A DNA stretch of 64,000 bases from Flectonema sp. DT1601. Lineage: Eukaryota; Euglenozoa; Diplonemea; Diplonemida; Diplonemidae. Positions 23,145 to 33,412 of this stretch are shown in pieces; the first letter of the stretch is position 1, and every line of letters starts with the position of its first letter. The DNA is taken from NCBI GenBank assembly GCA_964019425.1, contig OZ025812.1, positions 821,027-885,026 on the forward strand. The letters are read 5' to 3'. Below the pieces are notes generated by a model that was given only the letters and a program-made list of their open reading frames with translations, made no database searches and was not told where the DNA came from. The position numbers and the translations under genes were made by a program.

Positions 23145-25223
23145 ATGTCATATCGGGGGGGAGGAGGAGGAGGCAACGGATGGGAAGGATCAACTGCTGC
23201 AAGCAGCAGAGCAACCACAGCTGGAATGGCAATTGAGGAAGCAGCGAACGACTCAGCATACATGCAAAAACTACTTCGTAAGCTACGACAATGTTTTATG
23301 TCTAGAGGGGTCAACGGAATCCCGCAACTACAATCATCTTTCAGAAGCATAGATATCGAAAGAGAACGTCACGTTGACGTTTGGGAGTTTAAAAGTGCTC
23401 TGGCAGACCAAGGGTTAAAATTATCTGACAGAGAAAAAGAAGTCTTATTTTACTATCACGACGTCGAGGGAACTGGTGAAATCGACATGGACTCCTTCTT
23501 GGCAGAGACGAGAGAGAGGTTCTCATCAACCCATCAACAAATTGACGACATCTTCAGGAAGATTAGGTCTAAAACAACTGAAATAGATCGACAAATGAAG
23601 ATTCCTGGAGGATGCATTCAAGATCTCTTCCAGGGAATTGACATCACCAGTAACAACAACCCATACATTTCATCGATGATTTTTTATAAGTGTTTTCGCA
23701 GGTATCGAACAGCTTTAGGTCTTTCACCGTCTGACATAGTTTTCATGTGTCGATTTTTTGAAGAAAATTCTGGAAGAAGAGACGATCACAATAACACGAT
23801 ACTACTGCAGAGTGTTTTAAGTTTTTTACGACCACCGTCTACTAATCAAGTTATGAATTTAGTTTTATTAAAACTTAGAGACGCGATTGAAGATCGCGAT
23901 CGAACTCATTCTGGAAGCATTGGATTAGCAAGATTATTAATGAGAGTAGGCGGACCCGTTCAAGACATTGATAGGTTTAAGCAAGGGATGAAGTCATTCG
24001 GATGCGCGTTGCGTGATAGTGAGGTCGATTTGATATTCGAAGCCCTGCATGAGAATAACACAATTCAGGTTGAATCTGTTATAAGTCTCGCACAACAAGA
24101 CCCATTACCAGTGACTGAGGATGACATTCATTTGTTATTGAAAAAATTTCACAAAGAATTAATCACAAGGCATCAACATGGCATAGTTAACTTTCGTCAT
24201 GCCTGTCGAAAATACGATCCAGATCGCACTGGTCTCATCGACGTTTATTGTTTAGCTGAAGCTGCTCGATCGCTATTAACTGCACAGCAGTTTCCAGACT
24301 TAGAAGTTGAAATCCTATTTAACCGTTACAGGAGCAGGAATTCTGAAGAAATAGGTCTAATTGACTATTGTACACTAATAAAATACATCAGAGGACCTGT
24401 TAGTAATCCTAAACAAGATATTGTTAATCAAATTTGGGATTACTTAGATCCTCAAGAGACTGGTTTCATCTCTCATGAGCACTTTAAGTCATCGATTGTT
24501 AACAAGGAGCTTGTTCCTGATGTGTTTTCTCAGATTTGCTCATGTTCGTCTTCATCCGATATTGCGGAAGACGATTTCAGAGATTTCTGGAATGACATGT
24601 CTGCTTCTATTGCAGCAGATAAAGATTTCACTTTAATCCTTTGGAATATTTTTGAGTTGAATTCTCGTAGGTCTAAGAGTCCGACTGTGAGATCTCAAAA
24701 ACATCAAAATACGACAGCATCTCCGCCACCACCACCTCCACCACCACCAAGACAGGGATCCGTCCCGTTAGAACATACATTGCCTGTGGGTGTTGAGAGT
24801 CCTGTTGTATCTCGTGGTGGTTACAGTAGAAGTCGTAGTCCAGTTGAAATGAGAACACCTGAAAATAAAGAAATGAAAACCACTAGAGAACCTTCTATGT
24901 CACATTCACAACAGAGAGAAGCTAGCAATCCCAACTCATCAACCCATCACACTGGTAGAAGGTTCGTCTCTAATCAAGGATTTGGAGGAGGGAGATCAAC
25001 TTTAAATATATTTGGTGGTGATGAGGATGCTTCTCCGGCTCCTGTCCGAAGCACTGCTCGGAATCGTCCACCTCCACCAATTGCAACTCCTCCAGTGTCA
25101 GTCGCACGTTCTCAAGTGTCCGTACCAAGTTCACAGGTTTCTGTTCCAAGAAGCATAACCGGGTCAATGAGAGGGTCAACTGCCGTTGGTAGAAAGCAAT
25201 TACACACTGAAAGACCATTTTAA
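23145..25223 (+). CDS. Calcyphosine-like EF-hand protein with disordered tail
   Basis: 692 aa, intronless. After a Gly-rich start (SYRGGGGGGNG) come a series of paired EF-hand folds to about residue 500, resembling the CAPS/EFCAB6-type array. Visible loops include DVEGTGEIDMDS (about 107), DRDRTHSGSIG, DPDRTGLIDVYC (about 363) and DPQETGFISHEH (about 437). Most lack the acidic residue at position 12 and some lack position 3 or 5, so several hands probably do not bind calcium. Residues about 515-692 are disordered: a poly-Pro block, Ser/Arg-rich stretches and two near-identical SQVSVP(R/S)S units. Proteins of this type are often axonemal, but localisation here is inference. The ATG is the first in frame and follows a short leader. 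Confidence 0.75.
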   Translation: MSYRGGGGGGNGWEGSTAASSRATTAGMAIEEAANDSAYMQKLLRKLRQCFMSRGVNGIPQLQSSFRSIDIERERHVDVWEFKSALADQGLKLSDREKEVLFYYHDVEGTGEIDMDSFLAETRERFSSTHQQIDDIFRKIRSKTTEIDRQMKIPGGCIQDLFQGIDITSNNNPYISSMIFYKCFRRYRTALGLSPSDIVFMCRFFEENSGRRDDHNNTILLQSVLSFLRPPSTNQVMNLVLLKLRDAIEDRDRTHSGSIGLARLLMRVGGPVQDIDRFKQGMKSFGCALRDSEVDLIFEALHENNTIQVESVISLAQQDPLPVTEDDIHLLLKKFHKELITRHQHGIVNFRHACRKYDPDRTGLIDVYCLAEAARSLLTAQQFPDLEVEILFNRYRSRNSEEIGLIDYCTLIKYIRGPVSNPKQDIVNQIWDYLDPQETGFISHEHFKSSIVNKELVPDVFSQICSCSSSSDIAEDDFRDFWNDMSASIAADKDFTLILWNIFELNSRRSKSPTVRSQKHQNTTASPPPPPPPPPRQGSVPLEHTLPVGVESPVVSRGGYSRSRSPVEMRTPENKEMKTTREPSMSHSQQREASNPNSSTHHTGRRFVSNQGFGGGRSTLNIFGGDEDASPAPVRSTARNRPPPPIATPPVSVARSQVSVPSSQVSVPRSITGSMRGSTAVGRKQLHTERPF

Positions 25224-25725
25224 TTAGAATTGTGTGTTAAATTAGATGATTAAAGAGGAAAAAAAAAAAAAAAATTCTTTGTTGTCTTAGTAGTCTCGCG
25301 TATGAATAGTAGTTTCGTTATAATCGTTTTTTTTTTCTTTTTTTCCTTTTTTTTTTGAAATGTAAATTAATTCTTTATGTTATTACAATGCTACAAAAAA
25401 AAAAAAACTCCATCACTCCCCACCATTCTGTGCTATTCCTTTTGATTAGATGACTATGGGATGATTTGAAAATAAACTAAAAAAGTGAGAAAAAAAAAAA
25501 AAAAGCAGTGATTCTTTTTTCTTCTTCTTTTCTATTATTGTTTTATGTTTTTTTTTTTTTTTTTTTTTTTTTTTTTGTAAGCTTTTTTTTTTCTTTGTTA
25601 TATTGTTTTTTAGTTTTTTTTTTTTTTAGAATTTTTTTCTTTCACTGTTCTTGATATTGAAAATAAAAAATTAATTCAAAAAAAAAAAAAATTACAGAAC
25701 AAAAACAACAACAACAACAACAACA
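25224..25725. other. Spacer before dolichol kinase
   Basis: Homopolymer-rich, with one T run of about 28 bases. ATTACAG ending at 25697 is an acceptor candidate 28 nt before the next ATG, followed by (CAA)n. Nothing else seen. Confidence 0.5.
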
Positions 25726-27207
25726 ATGTTAAAACTATGGTATCATCGACTCACAACAACTGAGAACACTCTCGTATTATTATTATTTATAGCGACCTGT
25801 TGGAGTTTGGGTCAAACAGCTCCAATCCGACCGTTGATTTTACTTCTGTTGACTGCCATTGCAGGACATGCTGTGTGTCCAGGAGGAGGCGATCTATACA
25901 GAAACTGTACGAGTGGGTTACTACTGGGTAGTCTTTTGATTCCATTGGGATTTCTTGGACAAGACATCAATAAGACAACAATTGTAGTAAATATGGGATT
26001 CTTAGTAAGCTGGTTAACATCTGTTGGAATATCAACCCACGTCGTCGGACGTAATCATCCGAAATTTAAATTTGGACTGTTGACTGGAATTCTATTATTG
26101 TCAGTTAGACTTTACAACACTCCATCATGGTGTGCAATTCCTCACTCGGTGATTGGTTTTGGTAGTTTTTTAGCTCTGACTCACGGTCTTCCAAAATCAT
26201 TCAGCACTGGAGAAGCAACCATTCTAGGTCAGTTATTTGGTTTGCTTAGCTGTGCTGTTTATAACTATCAGATAGATAGAATGACCAGACTACGTATTGC
26301 GATGTCATTTGGGATATTTGGAGCATTCATAGTGGCGGTAATCGTCGTTGGGATTAAAAGAATTTTCAAGGCTCGTCAAGCGATCATAACTGGAGTGACA
26401 CTCGTTGGGGTTTTCACAGTGTTTTGGATAATGTCAGTGGCTCTTGATCAAAACAGTTTGGTGTGGTTGTGGGGATACACTTTTGCTAAAAAAGCGGTTC
26501 CGGCTAAATTTATTGGATACTACTGTTTGGTGTTGGTGATTGGATTGCCGTTTGCTCCGAGAAAATTTGAATGTCGAGGCAGACCAATTGCAAGAAAATA
26601 TTTTCATGCTCTAGCGTTGGTGATGTTCGTTCCAACTGTACTACTGCACGTTCGGTTTCTGGCATTGGCATTCGCAGTTGCGTTTTCGGTTTTCATGGTG
26701 ATTGAAGCCTGTAGAGTTGCTCAGATACAACCAATCACATCATATTTAACACCCTTGATGTCAACTTATGTTGATGACAAGGATACTGGTACTGCGATTC
26801 TAACTCATATTCATCTCTTACTGGGATGTGCTATTCCTGTTTGGTATATATTTGTTTGTCACCATGGAGGTATCTTCTCTGCTTCAAGTCTTTTATGTGC
26901 GATTGACGGAGTGACAGTCACTGGTCTTGGTGATGCATGTGCTTCTATTATGGGAGTTATTTACGGTAGACTTCGATGGAGTTCTGTCTCTCGCAAGACA
27001 GTTGAGGGATCTCTAGCGATGGTGATATCAATTGTTGTATTCCAAACATTGATGTTATATTTATATGGGTTTCATAATCTATCTACTGCTTCTTGGTCTA
27101 AATTAATCCTCTCTGATGCTCTTGTTGTGTTGTTGGAGGCGACGACTGACCAGGTCGATAATCTCATCCTTCCTTTGTATCACATTGTAGCATTGCAGCT
27201 TATATGA
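25726..27207 (+). CDS. Dolichol kinase
   Basis: 493 aa, intronless, with about 13-14 hydrophobic segments throughout, as in DOLK/Sec59 (human enzyme about 538 aa). This ER membrane enzyme uses CTP to phosphorylate dolichol for N-glycan and GPI precursor synthesis. The second half holds the family motifs: ARKYFHALALVMFVP (about 289), a GLGDACASIMGVIYGRLRW segment (about 400) followed by KTVEGSLA, and the end ALVVLLEATTDQVDNLILPL, all at their usual order and spacing. Start: first ATG after a (CAA)n leader. I am confident in the activity; the gene name is the yeast SEC59 / animal DOLK equivalent. Confidence 0.9.
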   Translation: MLKLWYHRLTTTENTLVLLLFIATCWSLGQTAPIRPLILLLLTAIAGHAVCPGGGDLYRNCTSGLLLGSLLIPLGFLGQDINKTTIVVNMGFLVSWLTSVGISTHVVGRNHPKFKFGLLTGILLLSVRLYNTPSWCAIPHSVIGFGSFLALTHGLPKSFSTGEATILGQLFGLLSCAVYNYQIDRMTRLRIAMSFGIFGAFIVAVIVVGIKRIFKARQAIITGVTLVGVFTVFWIMSVALDQNSLVWLWGYTFAKKAVPAKFIGYYCLVLVIGLPFAPRKFECRGRPIARKYFHALALVMFVPTVLLHVRFLALAFAVAFSVFMVIEACRVAQIQPITSYLTPLMSTYVDDKDTGTAILTHIHLLLGCAIPVWYIFVCHHGGIFSASSLLCAIDGVTVTGLGDACASIMGVIYGRLRWSSVSRKTVEGSLAMVISIVVFQTLMLYLYGFHNLSTASWSKLILSDALVVLLEATTDQVDNLILPLYHIVALQLI

Positions 27208-27286
27208 GTTATACTTCCTCTGTGTGAATTATGGAAAAAGTTTTTATTGTATTCGATATTTACATTTTGTGGGATCTACCGCTACG

Positions 27287-27317
<31 letters not shown>

Positions 27318-27548
27318 GATTTTTATGTATTTATATAGATTAAAGTAGTTTTTTTGTTATGTTGTTTATTTCATTTTTTTTTTAAAAACAGTTTCATTCA
27401 TGGATGATTAGTCTTCCTATACGATTTTTTTTATTTTGCTTATTTTTAGGTTTTTGAAGTTTTAATTAAAAAAAAAAAAAAACAGTAAACCCCCCAACTC
27501 CCTCACGATATAATTACTGGAAGAAGGGTAGGGTGAGAGTGCAGGTCA
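27208..27548. other. Short spacer
   Basis: A/T homopolymers, including an A run of about 28. AACAG at 27481-27485 after an A-rich tract is the only acceptor-like site; it lacks a strong pyrimidine tract. Nothing else seen. Confidence 0.5.
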
Positions 27549-28550
27549 ATGCACCGACTCCCTCGCCCAAAACATGTTGTCACTCGTCGGTATCTTCGAA
27601 CATTCGATATGCGTGTAGACATGAAAAACTTTACGAGAACAACGAGAAATGTTCCATATCAAGTCTCAATGGGATCATACAGAAGGAGGTTGGGTAGTAA
27701 GTTTCAGCAACCGAAATACTGGGTGACGATATCAGTTGGGATACTATTGACAGCTATCTTCATAGCTCAGAGAAAACCTGTTGCTTATACACACAGAAGA
27801 CGCTTTAATGGACTACCTGAAGTAGTCGATACGTACATAGGTGTTTACATGCACGAAAGAGTCGTCGATGCTAACGCCGTTCTCGAAGCAGACCACGAAC
27901 ACTCTGAACTCGTTTATAAAATTCTCGAAAGACTTTTAGTAGTCGTGTCAACTGATGCTGCTACTGAACCAGCTTTAAAGAGATGTAAGTTGTGGGATTG
28001 GAGATTTTCAGTAATGGACAGTTCAGATTTAAATGCCTGTTGTTTTCCTGGAGGTAGGATATGCGTGAATAGAGGGTTAATAGAAAAGGTTAACTCAGAA
28101 GACAAGTTGGCTCTTTTGATTGCTCATGAAGTCGGTCATGCTATCGCTAGACATGGAAGTGAGAGATTACTGTTGAAAATTCTTAGTTATGCGATGATAT
28201 CAATGTTGTGGTCTGCTGATTCAGTTGTTCATTCTCTTGGTCTTGGCCACACTACATTTGAACTTCCATACAGTAGAGCTAATGAGCTTGAAGCAGACGC
28301 TATTGGACTTCATCTTACAGTTGCTGCGGGTTATCACATAGATGAGAAACTTATATCAAAATCACTCGATCTATTACACCATAACACTCCTGAAATTGAA
28401 AATAAATACCTTTCATGGGCTTCTCGAATTGTCAGTACGCATCCAACAAAACAAGAGCGTGTTGAGAAGCTCTGTGCTCTCCTTCCTTCAGTTCATCAAA
28501 GATATGCGGCTCCGATTCCTGTTAGATCATGGAAATTATTTTCATGGTAG
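27549..28550 (+). CDS. OMA1: OMA1-type mitochondrial M48 metalloprotease
   Basis: 333 aa, intronless. A basic, Arg-rich N-terminus suits a mitochondrial presequence; one transmembrane segment (about 58-73) is followed by RKPVAYTHRRRFNGLP, a stretch typical of OMA1. The protease core has the zinc motif HEVGHAIARH (His193, Glu194, His197) and the third ligand in ELEADAIGLHL (Glu248), then the S-T-H-P-T...R segment near 300 that ends M48 domains. OMA1 is an inner-membrane stress protease that cleaves the dynamin OPA1 in animals; the substrate here is unknown. Length and layout match yeast Oma1 (345 aa). Confidence 0.9.
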   Translation: MHRLPRPKHVVTRRYLRTFDMRVDMKNFTRTTRNVPYQVSMGSYRRRLGSKFQQPKYWVTISVGILLTAIFIAQRKPVAYTHRRRFNGLPEVVDTYIGVYMHERVVDANAVLEADHEHSELVYKILERLLVVVSTDAATEPALKRCKLWDWRFSVMDSSDLNACCFPGGRICVNRGLIEKVNSEDKLALLIAHEVGHAIARHGSERLLLKILSYAMISMLWSADSVVHSLGLGHTTFELPYSRANELEADAIGLHLTVAAGYHIDEKLISKSLDLLHHNTPEIENKYLSWASRIVSTHPTKQERVEKLCALLPSVHQRYAAPIPVRSWKLFSW

Positions 28551-28760
28551 GGTGCTAAACAGCTAAAAAATATCTCCAGCTGTTCTCATTTAACTGTACC
28601 ATGAATCGTGTGTTTTCTTAGGTTTGGAGTTTCAGGATTTTTTTTTTTTTTTGGGAAAACCCCTAATTCCACAAAAATAGTTTGCGAAATCGCCAACTCA
28701 TCACAAAAATTTTAACCGCTCGAAACAACCCAACATGACGGGAAAAATTTCAGAATTTTC

Positions 28761-28835
28761 GGAGCTCCGGTGGTCTACTGGTTATGACCGCCGAATCATG
28801 ACCCGGAGGTCTCGGGTTCGAACCCCGTGACATCC
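28761..28835 (+). tRNA. tRNA-like sequence, CAT anticodon, probably a decayed or element-borne copy
   Basis: 75 nt with an A-box-like TGGTCTACTGGTTA, a perfect B box GGTTCGAACCC and a trailing T run as a pol III terminator. Fold: acceptor GGAGCTC against GACATCC pairs at five of seven positions; D stem GTC/GAC; anticodon loop ATCATGA with T33 and CAT, but the anticodon stem has two mismatches; T stem four of five pairs. The weak stems point to a pseudogene or SINE head rather than a working tRNA-Met. Confidence 0.5.
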
Positions 28836-29528
28836 TTTTTTCTCTTTTTCGTAATGACGGAAAATGTGACCAAAACATAGTCAAAGGGCGGATTGATCAC
28901 CCACTGGTCGAGTTGAGACATATTCCCGTTGCAATAAATCACCAAGACCCCTCCCGTGTGATCGATCACTTTAAAATGTTACTGTGCAGTTCACCAGTGA
29001 GACTAAGACCTCCAACCAAAATTCACCAGACTTCAAGTTCCAAATTAGGTAATTTTTGTCAGGCATATTCGAACCATCGACAACAGAAATTCTCACGTTA
29101 GTAAAAGCCTTTAGAAATGTGGCTTAACGATCCTCATCATCGATTTAGGTTCGTGACTCAGAAGCCTTCGTCATGTGGCCCTCCTCCCAGCCAAACTCCC
29201 AACATGACTGGTGTCTCCAAACGAGGGGTCGAGCCGAAGCCCGTTTGTCGCCGGAATCGGAAAAGCCACGAGTCCGAAAGGACCCTAACCTCCGAAGAGG
29301 CAGCTGCCGTTCCCCCATCATTGGATAAGTAAAGCGACGATAAGAGTAGTGGTATTTCATTGTTGGTAAACCTCCCACCTATAACTACACCCGACTAGAG
29401 TCAAACTCAACAGGGTCTTCTTTCCCCGCTGACAGTTTCAAGTCCGTTCCCTTGACTGCTGTTCGCCAGATAGTAGGTAGGGGCAGAAGGAATCTCATTG
29501 GTCCATTCATGCGCGTCTTTAATTAGAA

Positions 29529-29560
<32 letters not shown>

Positions 29561-29636
29561 CAGTTGCAAATTTGTTTTTTCAGGTTGGACTTTGTACGGG
29601 ACAGGCGGGCTTTTATTAGGGCTCCCCCCCCTTGGG

Positions 29637-29681
29637 GGGGGGCTTGCGTCCCGCCAAGAATTTGGCGGACGCAAGCCCCCC
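29637..29681. repeat. Strong GC-rich hairpin inside the TIR element
   Basis: GGGGGGCTTGCGTCC-CGCCAA, a GAA loop, then the reverse complement TTGGCGGACGCAAGCCCCCC: about 20 bp of stem with a single extra C. The neighbouring C8 and G9 runs (29624-29642) can pair alternatively. This stands out sharply in an AT-rich region. Confidence 0.9.
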
Positions 29682-29829
29682 TTGCACTCTTCCCAGCTTA
29701 GTAGGCTAAAAAACAAAAAACCCGCCGCAAGCCAAATTTTTGGGTCAAGTTCGAGTCCTGGTGGACAACTTTTTTTTGTAGGGAGTTGGCGATTTCGCAA
29801 ACTATTTTTGTTGAATTAGAGGTTTTCCC

Positions 29830-30597
29830 TTTTTTTTTTTTTAAAATTCTAGTCACTTTTGATAAAATGAAAACGTGCAGACGGAGGAAACGAAAAAAAA
29901 AAAAAGAAATAAAATAAAACCAAAGTCGAAAAAAAATAATGATGCTGTATTACTACCACGCGTAGTGCAAAGAAAAAAAAAGCAACGAAGGACCACACAT
30001 TTCATGCCCTTGTGTCTGAATGTTCGGAGACTTGTTGTTTTACTGCCTGCGATTCTTTTTTTTTTTTTTTTTTTAAATTCCCCCCCTCTCTCTTCCCTAA
30101 TTTTTTCGTCACAATTATATTGACTCGGCGCTGATGTTACTTTTTTTTTTTACTCGTTGGCTGTGTCTGCTATACCAACATCATGGAAAAGAGACCCCCC
30201 GCGCTGTGTCTCAAAAATATTTACTATTTATTCTATTCTGGTTTTTAAGTTTGTGTTGGTTTTTTTTTTTTTTTTTTTTTTGATGATCTCCGTTTTTCTT
30301 AATCTAAAAGGATAAGGATATCTTTTTATCGTTCTTTTCAGTTTATAAAAAAAAAAAAACACTTTTAGCTTGTTCAAATCACTGGTATCACCCACTTAAA
30401 CAGGATTTAAAAAAAAAAAAAAAAAAAAAATATTGACCATGCGAATCGATCAGTTTGTTATTTTCGTTAAATCACTTGTGTTTAATTTTTAAACTCTGTT
30501 TTTTTTTTTTTTTTCCCCCAGGATTTTTCAAAAAACACTTAAAAAAAGCCATGTTACAGTGAATCCCATCACACATTGAAGAGAAGTGCCCACCTGA

Positions 30598-30630
<33 letters not shown>

Positions 30631-30670
30631 GTAAAATCAGAAGAAGCAGGGACGACGTAAACGTCTACCA
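29830..30670. other. Spacer before MAK-like kinase
   Basis: AT-rich with long homopolymers. A T-rich tract ending CCCCCAG at 30515-30521 is an acceptor candidate about 150 nt before the ATG; a run of about 31 A follows at 30599-30629. Nothing else seen. Confidence 0.5.
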
Positions 30671-32626
30671 ATGGAGAGGTATTCAATGGTAAAACAGATA
30701 GGAGATGGAACGTACGGTTCAGTCTCGAAGGCAGTTCATAAACAAAACAAGGAAGTCGTAGCAATTAAAAGAATGAAACAAAAATTTTATTCATGGGCTG
30801 AATGTGTAGCTCTCAGAGAAGTTCAGGCTCTTCGAAAACTTAACAACCATCCTAATATTGTTAAACTTAGAGAAGTTATAAGAGAACAAAATCAACTGTT
30901 TTTCGTGTTTGAATTTATGGATTCAGATCTACTACACGTAATGAAACAACATGCTATGAGTGGTCAAAACGGTCTTCCTCAGAGTAAAATAAGAAACATT
31001 ATGTATCAACTTATGCAAGCAGTGTCTTGGATGCACAAACTGGGATTTATGCATCGGGATCTCAAACCCGAAAATTTATTAGTTTCAAGAGAATTGACGA
31101 AACTAGCCGACTTTGGATTAGCTAAAGAGATAAGAGCGAGACCTCCATTCACTGAATATGTCTCAACCAGGTGGTACAGAGCTCCTGAAGTCCTTTTACA
31201 GCATAAGGCATACAATAGTCCCATTGATATTTGGGCTGCGGGTTGCATCATGGCGGAGTTGTATACGTTAAGACCATTGTTCCCTGGCTCTTCAGAACCA
31301 GATGAGCTATTTAAAATAACATCTGTGTTGGGTACTCCGACTCAAAAGAATTGGCCTGAGGGGTTGAGACTTGCGAAGCAAATTGGGTTTAGTTTTCCTC
31401 AAATGGTTCAAACACCTTTACGACAATTACTACCGAATGCTGGATCTGCTGCTCTTGATGTTATGAACTTAATGATTCAATGGGATCCAGAAGCTCGTCC
31501 AAAAGCTAGTCAGCTGCTACGTCATCCATTCTTTCAAGTTTCAGTCGAAGGCGAGGGCAACGACTTTCTCGTTCAACAGCCATCTCAAAAAGCACCTGCT
31601 TCTGCTCCGTCTCTTGCGATAGCACAAGAGACTCACAGACGTGATAAGGCTTTTGTTGAGGCTCAGGCGAAGCCTCAGACTACTCAAACTCATAAACACA
31701 ATATCGACATCAATCACCTCCCTAAAATAGACAGCGCAATCTCACTTGATAAGTTTGATAAAGAAAAAGACAAGGAAAAAGAAAAAGAAAAAGAAAAGGC
31801 GACGTTGTCATCGATACCACAAGTGTCTAGCTTCACAAAAGAAAAGAATTCAAAAGGAGTACTTGGCAGTCCTATTAAAAAAGTTGAATCAAACCATTCA
31901 TTGACTGGATCACTCAGAGGAACGAAGTCTCTCTTACAAGGAGGAGCATTTTCAAGTAATAAGTTAGAGAAATTAGATCACACACAACCACTAGCTGGCG
32001 TCTTTAACTCATCTATAACAAGAGTGGAATCAAGTCACTCAAATGGATCAGCTGGATCGTTCAGCGGAGCTCTGTCTAGAGTTAGATACGTTCCGGGTAC
32101 TGTGACTCGTTCACCTACTAAACACCCAATTGCTGGTAGAAGAGCTCCGCCTATTTCTGGTAGTCTCGTCGATTCAATTGGTCCAATTAGTGGTATTTCA
32201 GGCATCAGTGCTACTGGTGGTGGTGGTGGTGGTGGTGGAGGTAATTATTCAACAGGTATATCTCCGGGAACATCTCGACGACCTCTTCCGCTTCCAACTT
32301 CTGGTACGGGTTCTTCCGGTCTCACAGGTCTTCGTCGACCCAATTTTGGTTCGGGATTGAACTTGACTCGAAATAGTCCTGACGGCTGTATGTTTTTTTT
32401 TTTTTTTTTTTTTTTTAATTTTTTTTTCATTATGTTCCATTAATAGTATTTTTTGTGAAATAAATAAAATCAAAAAAAAAAAAAAAAAAAAAAAACAGTA
32501 CCAAACGTGCAAGGGATGTCTGGATTTACTGGGCTTACAGGATTACCTCGCCCATCGTATCTTCAAGGCAGACCAGATAGTAAACAAAAAACAAAACCGA
32601 ATCCTCTGCTTGATCTAGATTTCTAA
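30671..32626 (+). CDS. MAK/RCK-family protein kinase (ciliary kinase)
   Basis: Exons 30671-32387 and 32499-32626, about 614 aa. Kinase domain 4-290: glycine loop GDGTYG, Lys33 in VAIKR, the RCK-typical helix with [32 protein letters not shown], an activation loop with Thr161-Glu162-Tyr163, then [12 protein letters not shown] and [12 protein letters not shown]. This is the MAK/ICK(CILK1)/MOK/LF4 group, which controls flagellar length and transport. Animal members mostly carry TDY; here the dual site is TEY. The tail is disordered, with a (KE)n block, repeated Ser/Gly/Pro stretches and a Gly9 run, ending in NPLLDLDF. The 111 nt intron (GTATGT...ACAG, mostly T and A) splits the last 42 codons. 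The phase-1 junction restores [11 protein letters not shown], staying open to the stop. Confidence 0.9.
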
Positions 32627-33374
32627 GAGAAAAAGGCGAAAAATTATTGTTCGATCTCGCCAATTAAAACTACTCAGAAAAGAAGGAAGTTGCAAAGTTT
32701 CTTTTGTATTTACGTGCTGAAGTTTATCACGTATTGTAAATTGTTAATATTAGTAAAGCATTTCATGGTAAGCCTCGTTAACAGCTTTGGATGGGGGTAA
32801 AAAATCTGCGAGATTTTTTTTTTTTTTTTTAATTTTAATGTTGTTTTTTATTGTATTGACGGAATGCAAAAAAAAAAAAAATTTAAAAGTTTTTTTTCTC
32901 CTCCCTGTTTTTTGTGAGACTATTTTTACGGTTGCAGTTTTTTTCTTTTTTTTTTTCCCCCTTTTTTTTCCCTTCTTTTTCGTATCTGTTTTACCTCTCT
33001 CTGCGTGATACAAAGTAAATCGTCCCACTTCAATCAGCCGAAAGGTTAGATTCTTAGGGTTCTTAGTGGCAGTAAGCTATGTTATTATTTATATCACATA
33101 AACAAATCTTCCTATTATCGAAAACGATTCTCAACTAGTTGATCTCACGCCAAAATGTCTTACAAGCGGAGGAGGAAAAAAAAAAACGTGTTTTTTTTTT
33201 TTTCCACAAACAGCGATATCCATCGATGGTGATACAGATCACGACCCCCTTTTTTAAAAAAAAAAAAACTTGTGTTTTTTTTTTCTTTGCTGTCCGAGGT
33301 GCTGATTGTTGACACTGCTGTCTGTGTGCGAGTTGATAGGCCTGGTCTACGATACAATAGCTGTTCAGTATTTA

Positions 33375-33412
<38 letters not shown>

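Larger units (their letters stand above)
28653..29829. mobile_element. 1.18 kb non-autonomous TIR element, Mutator-like ends
   Basis: The first about 48 bases (GGGAAAACCCCTAATTCCAC... to ...GCCAACTC) are repeated inverted at the right end with two mismatches. Both sides are poly(T), compatible with a T9 target duplication. The outermost bases and TAATTCCA/TGAATTAGA blocks match the 118 bp element at 7774-7891, which shows a clear 9 bp duplication. No transposase frame is present. Inside are a tRNA-like sequence (28761-28835), a GC-rich hairpin (29637-29681) and otherwise unassigned sequence that is clearly more GC-rich than the host spacers. Confidence 0.85.

Noticed and set aside
28913-29332. 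Open frames inside the 28653-29829 element as a transposase
   Set aside because: Frames are under 80 codons, lack any transposase motif and have mixed composition; the element appears non-autonomous.
29749-29766. B-box-like AGTTCGAGTCC as a second tRNA in the TIR element
   Set aside because: No matching A box, anticodon arm or acceptor stem upstream.
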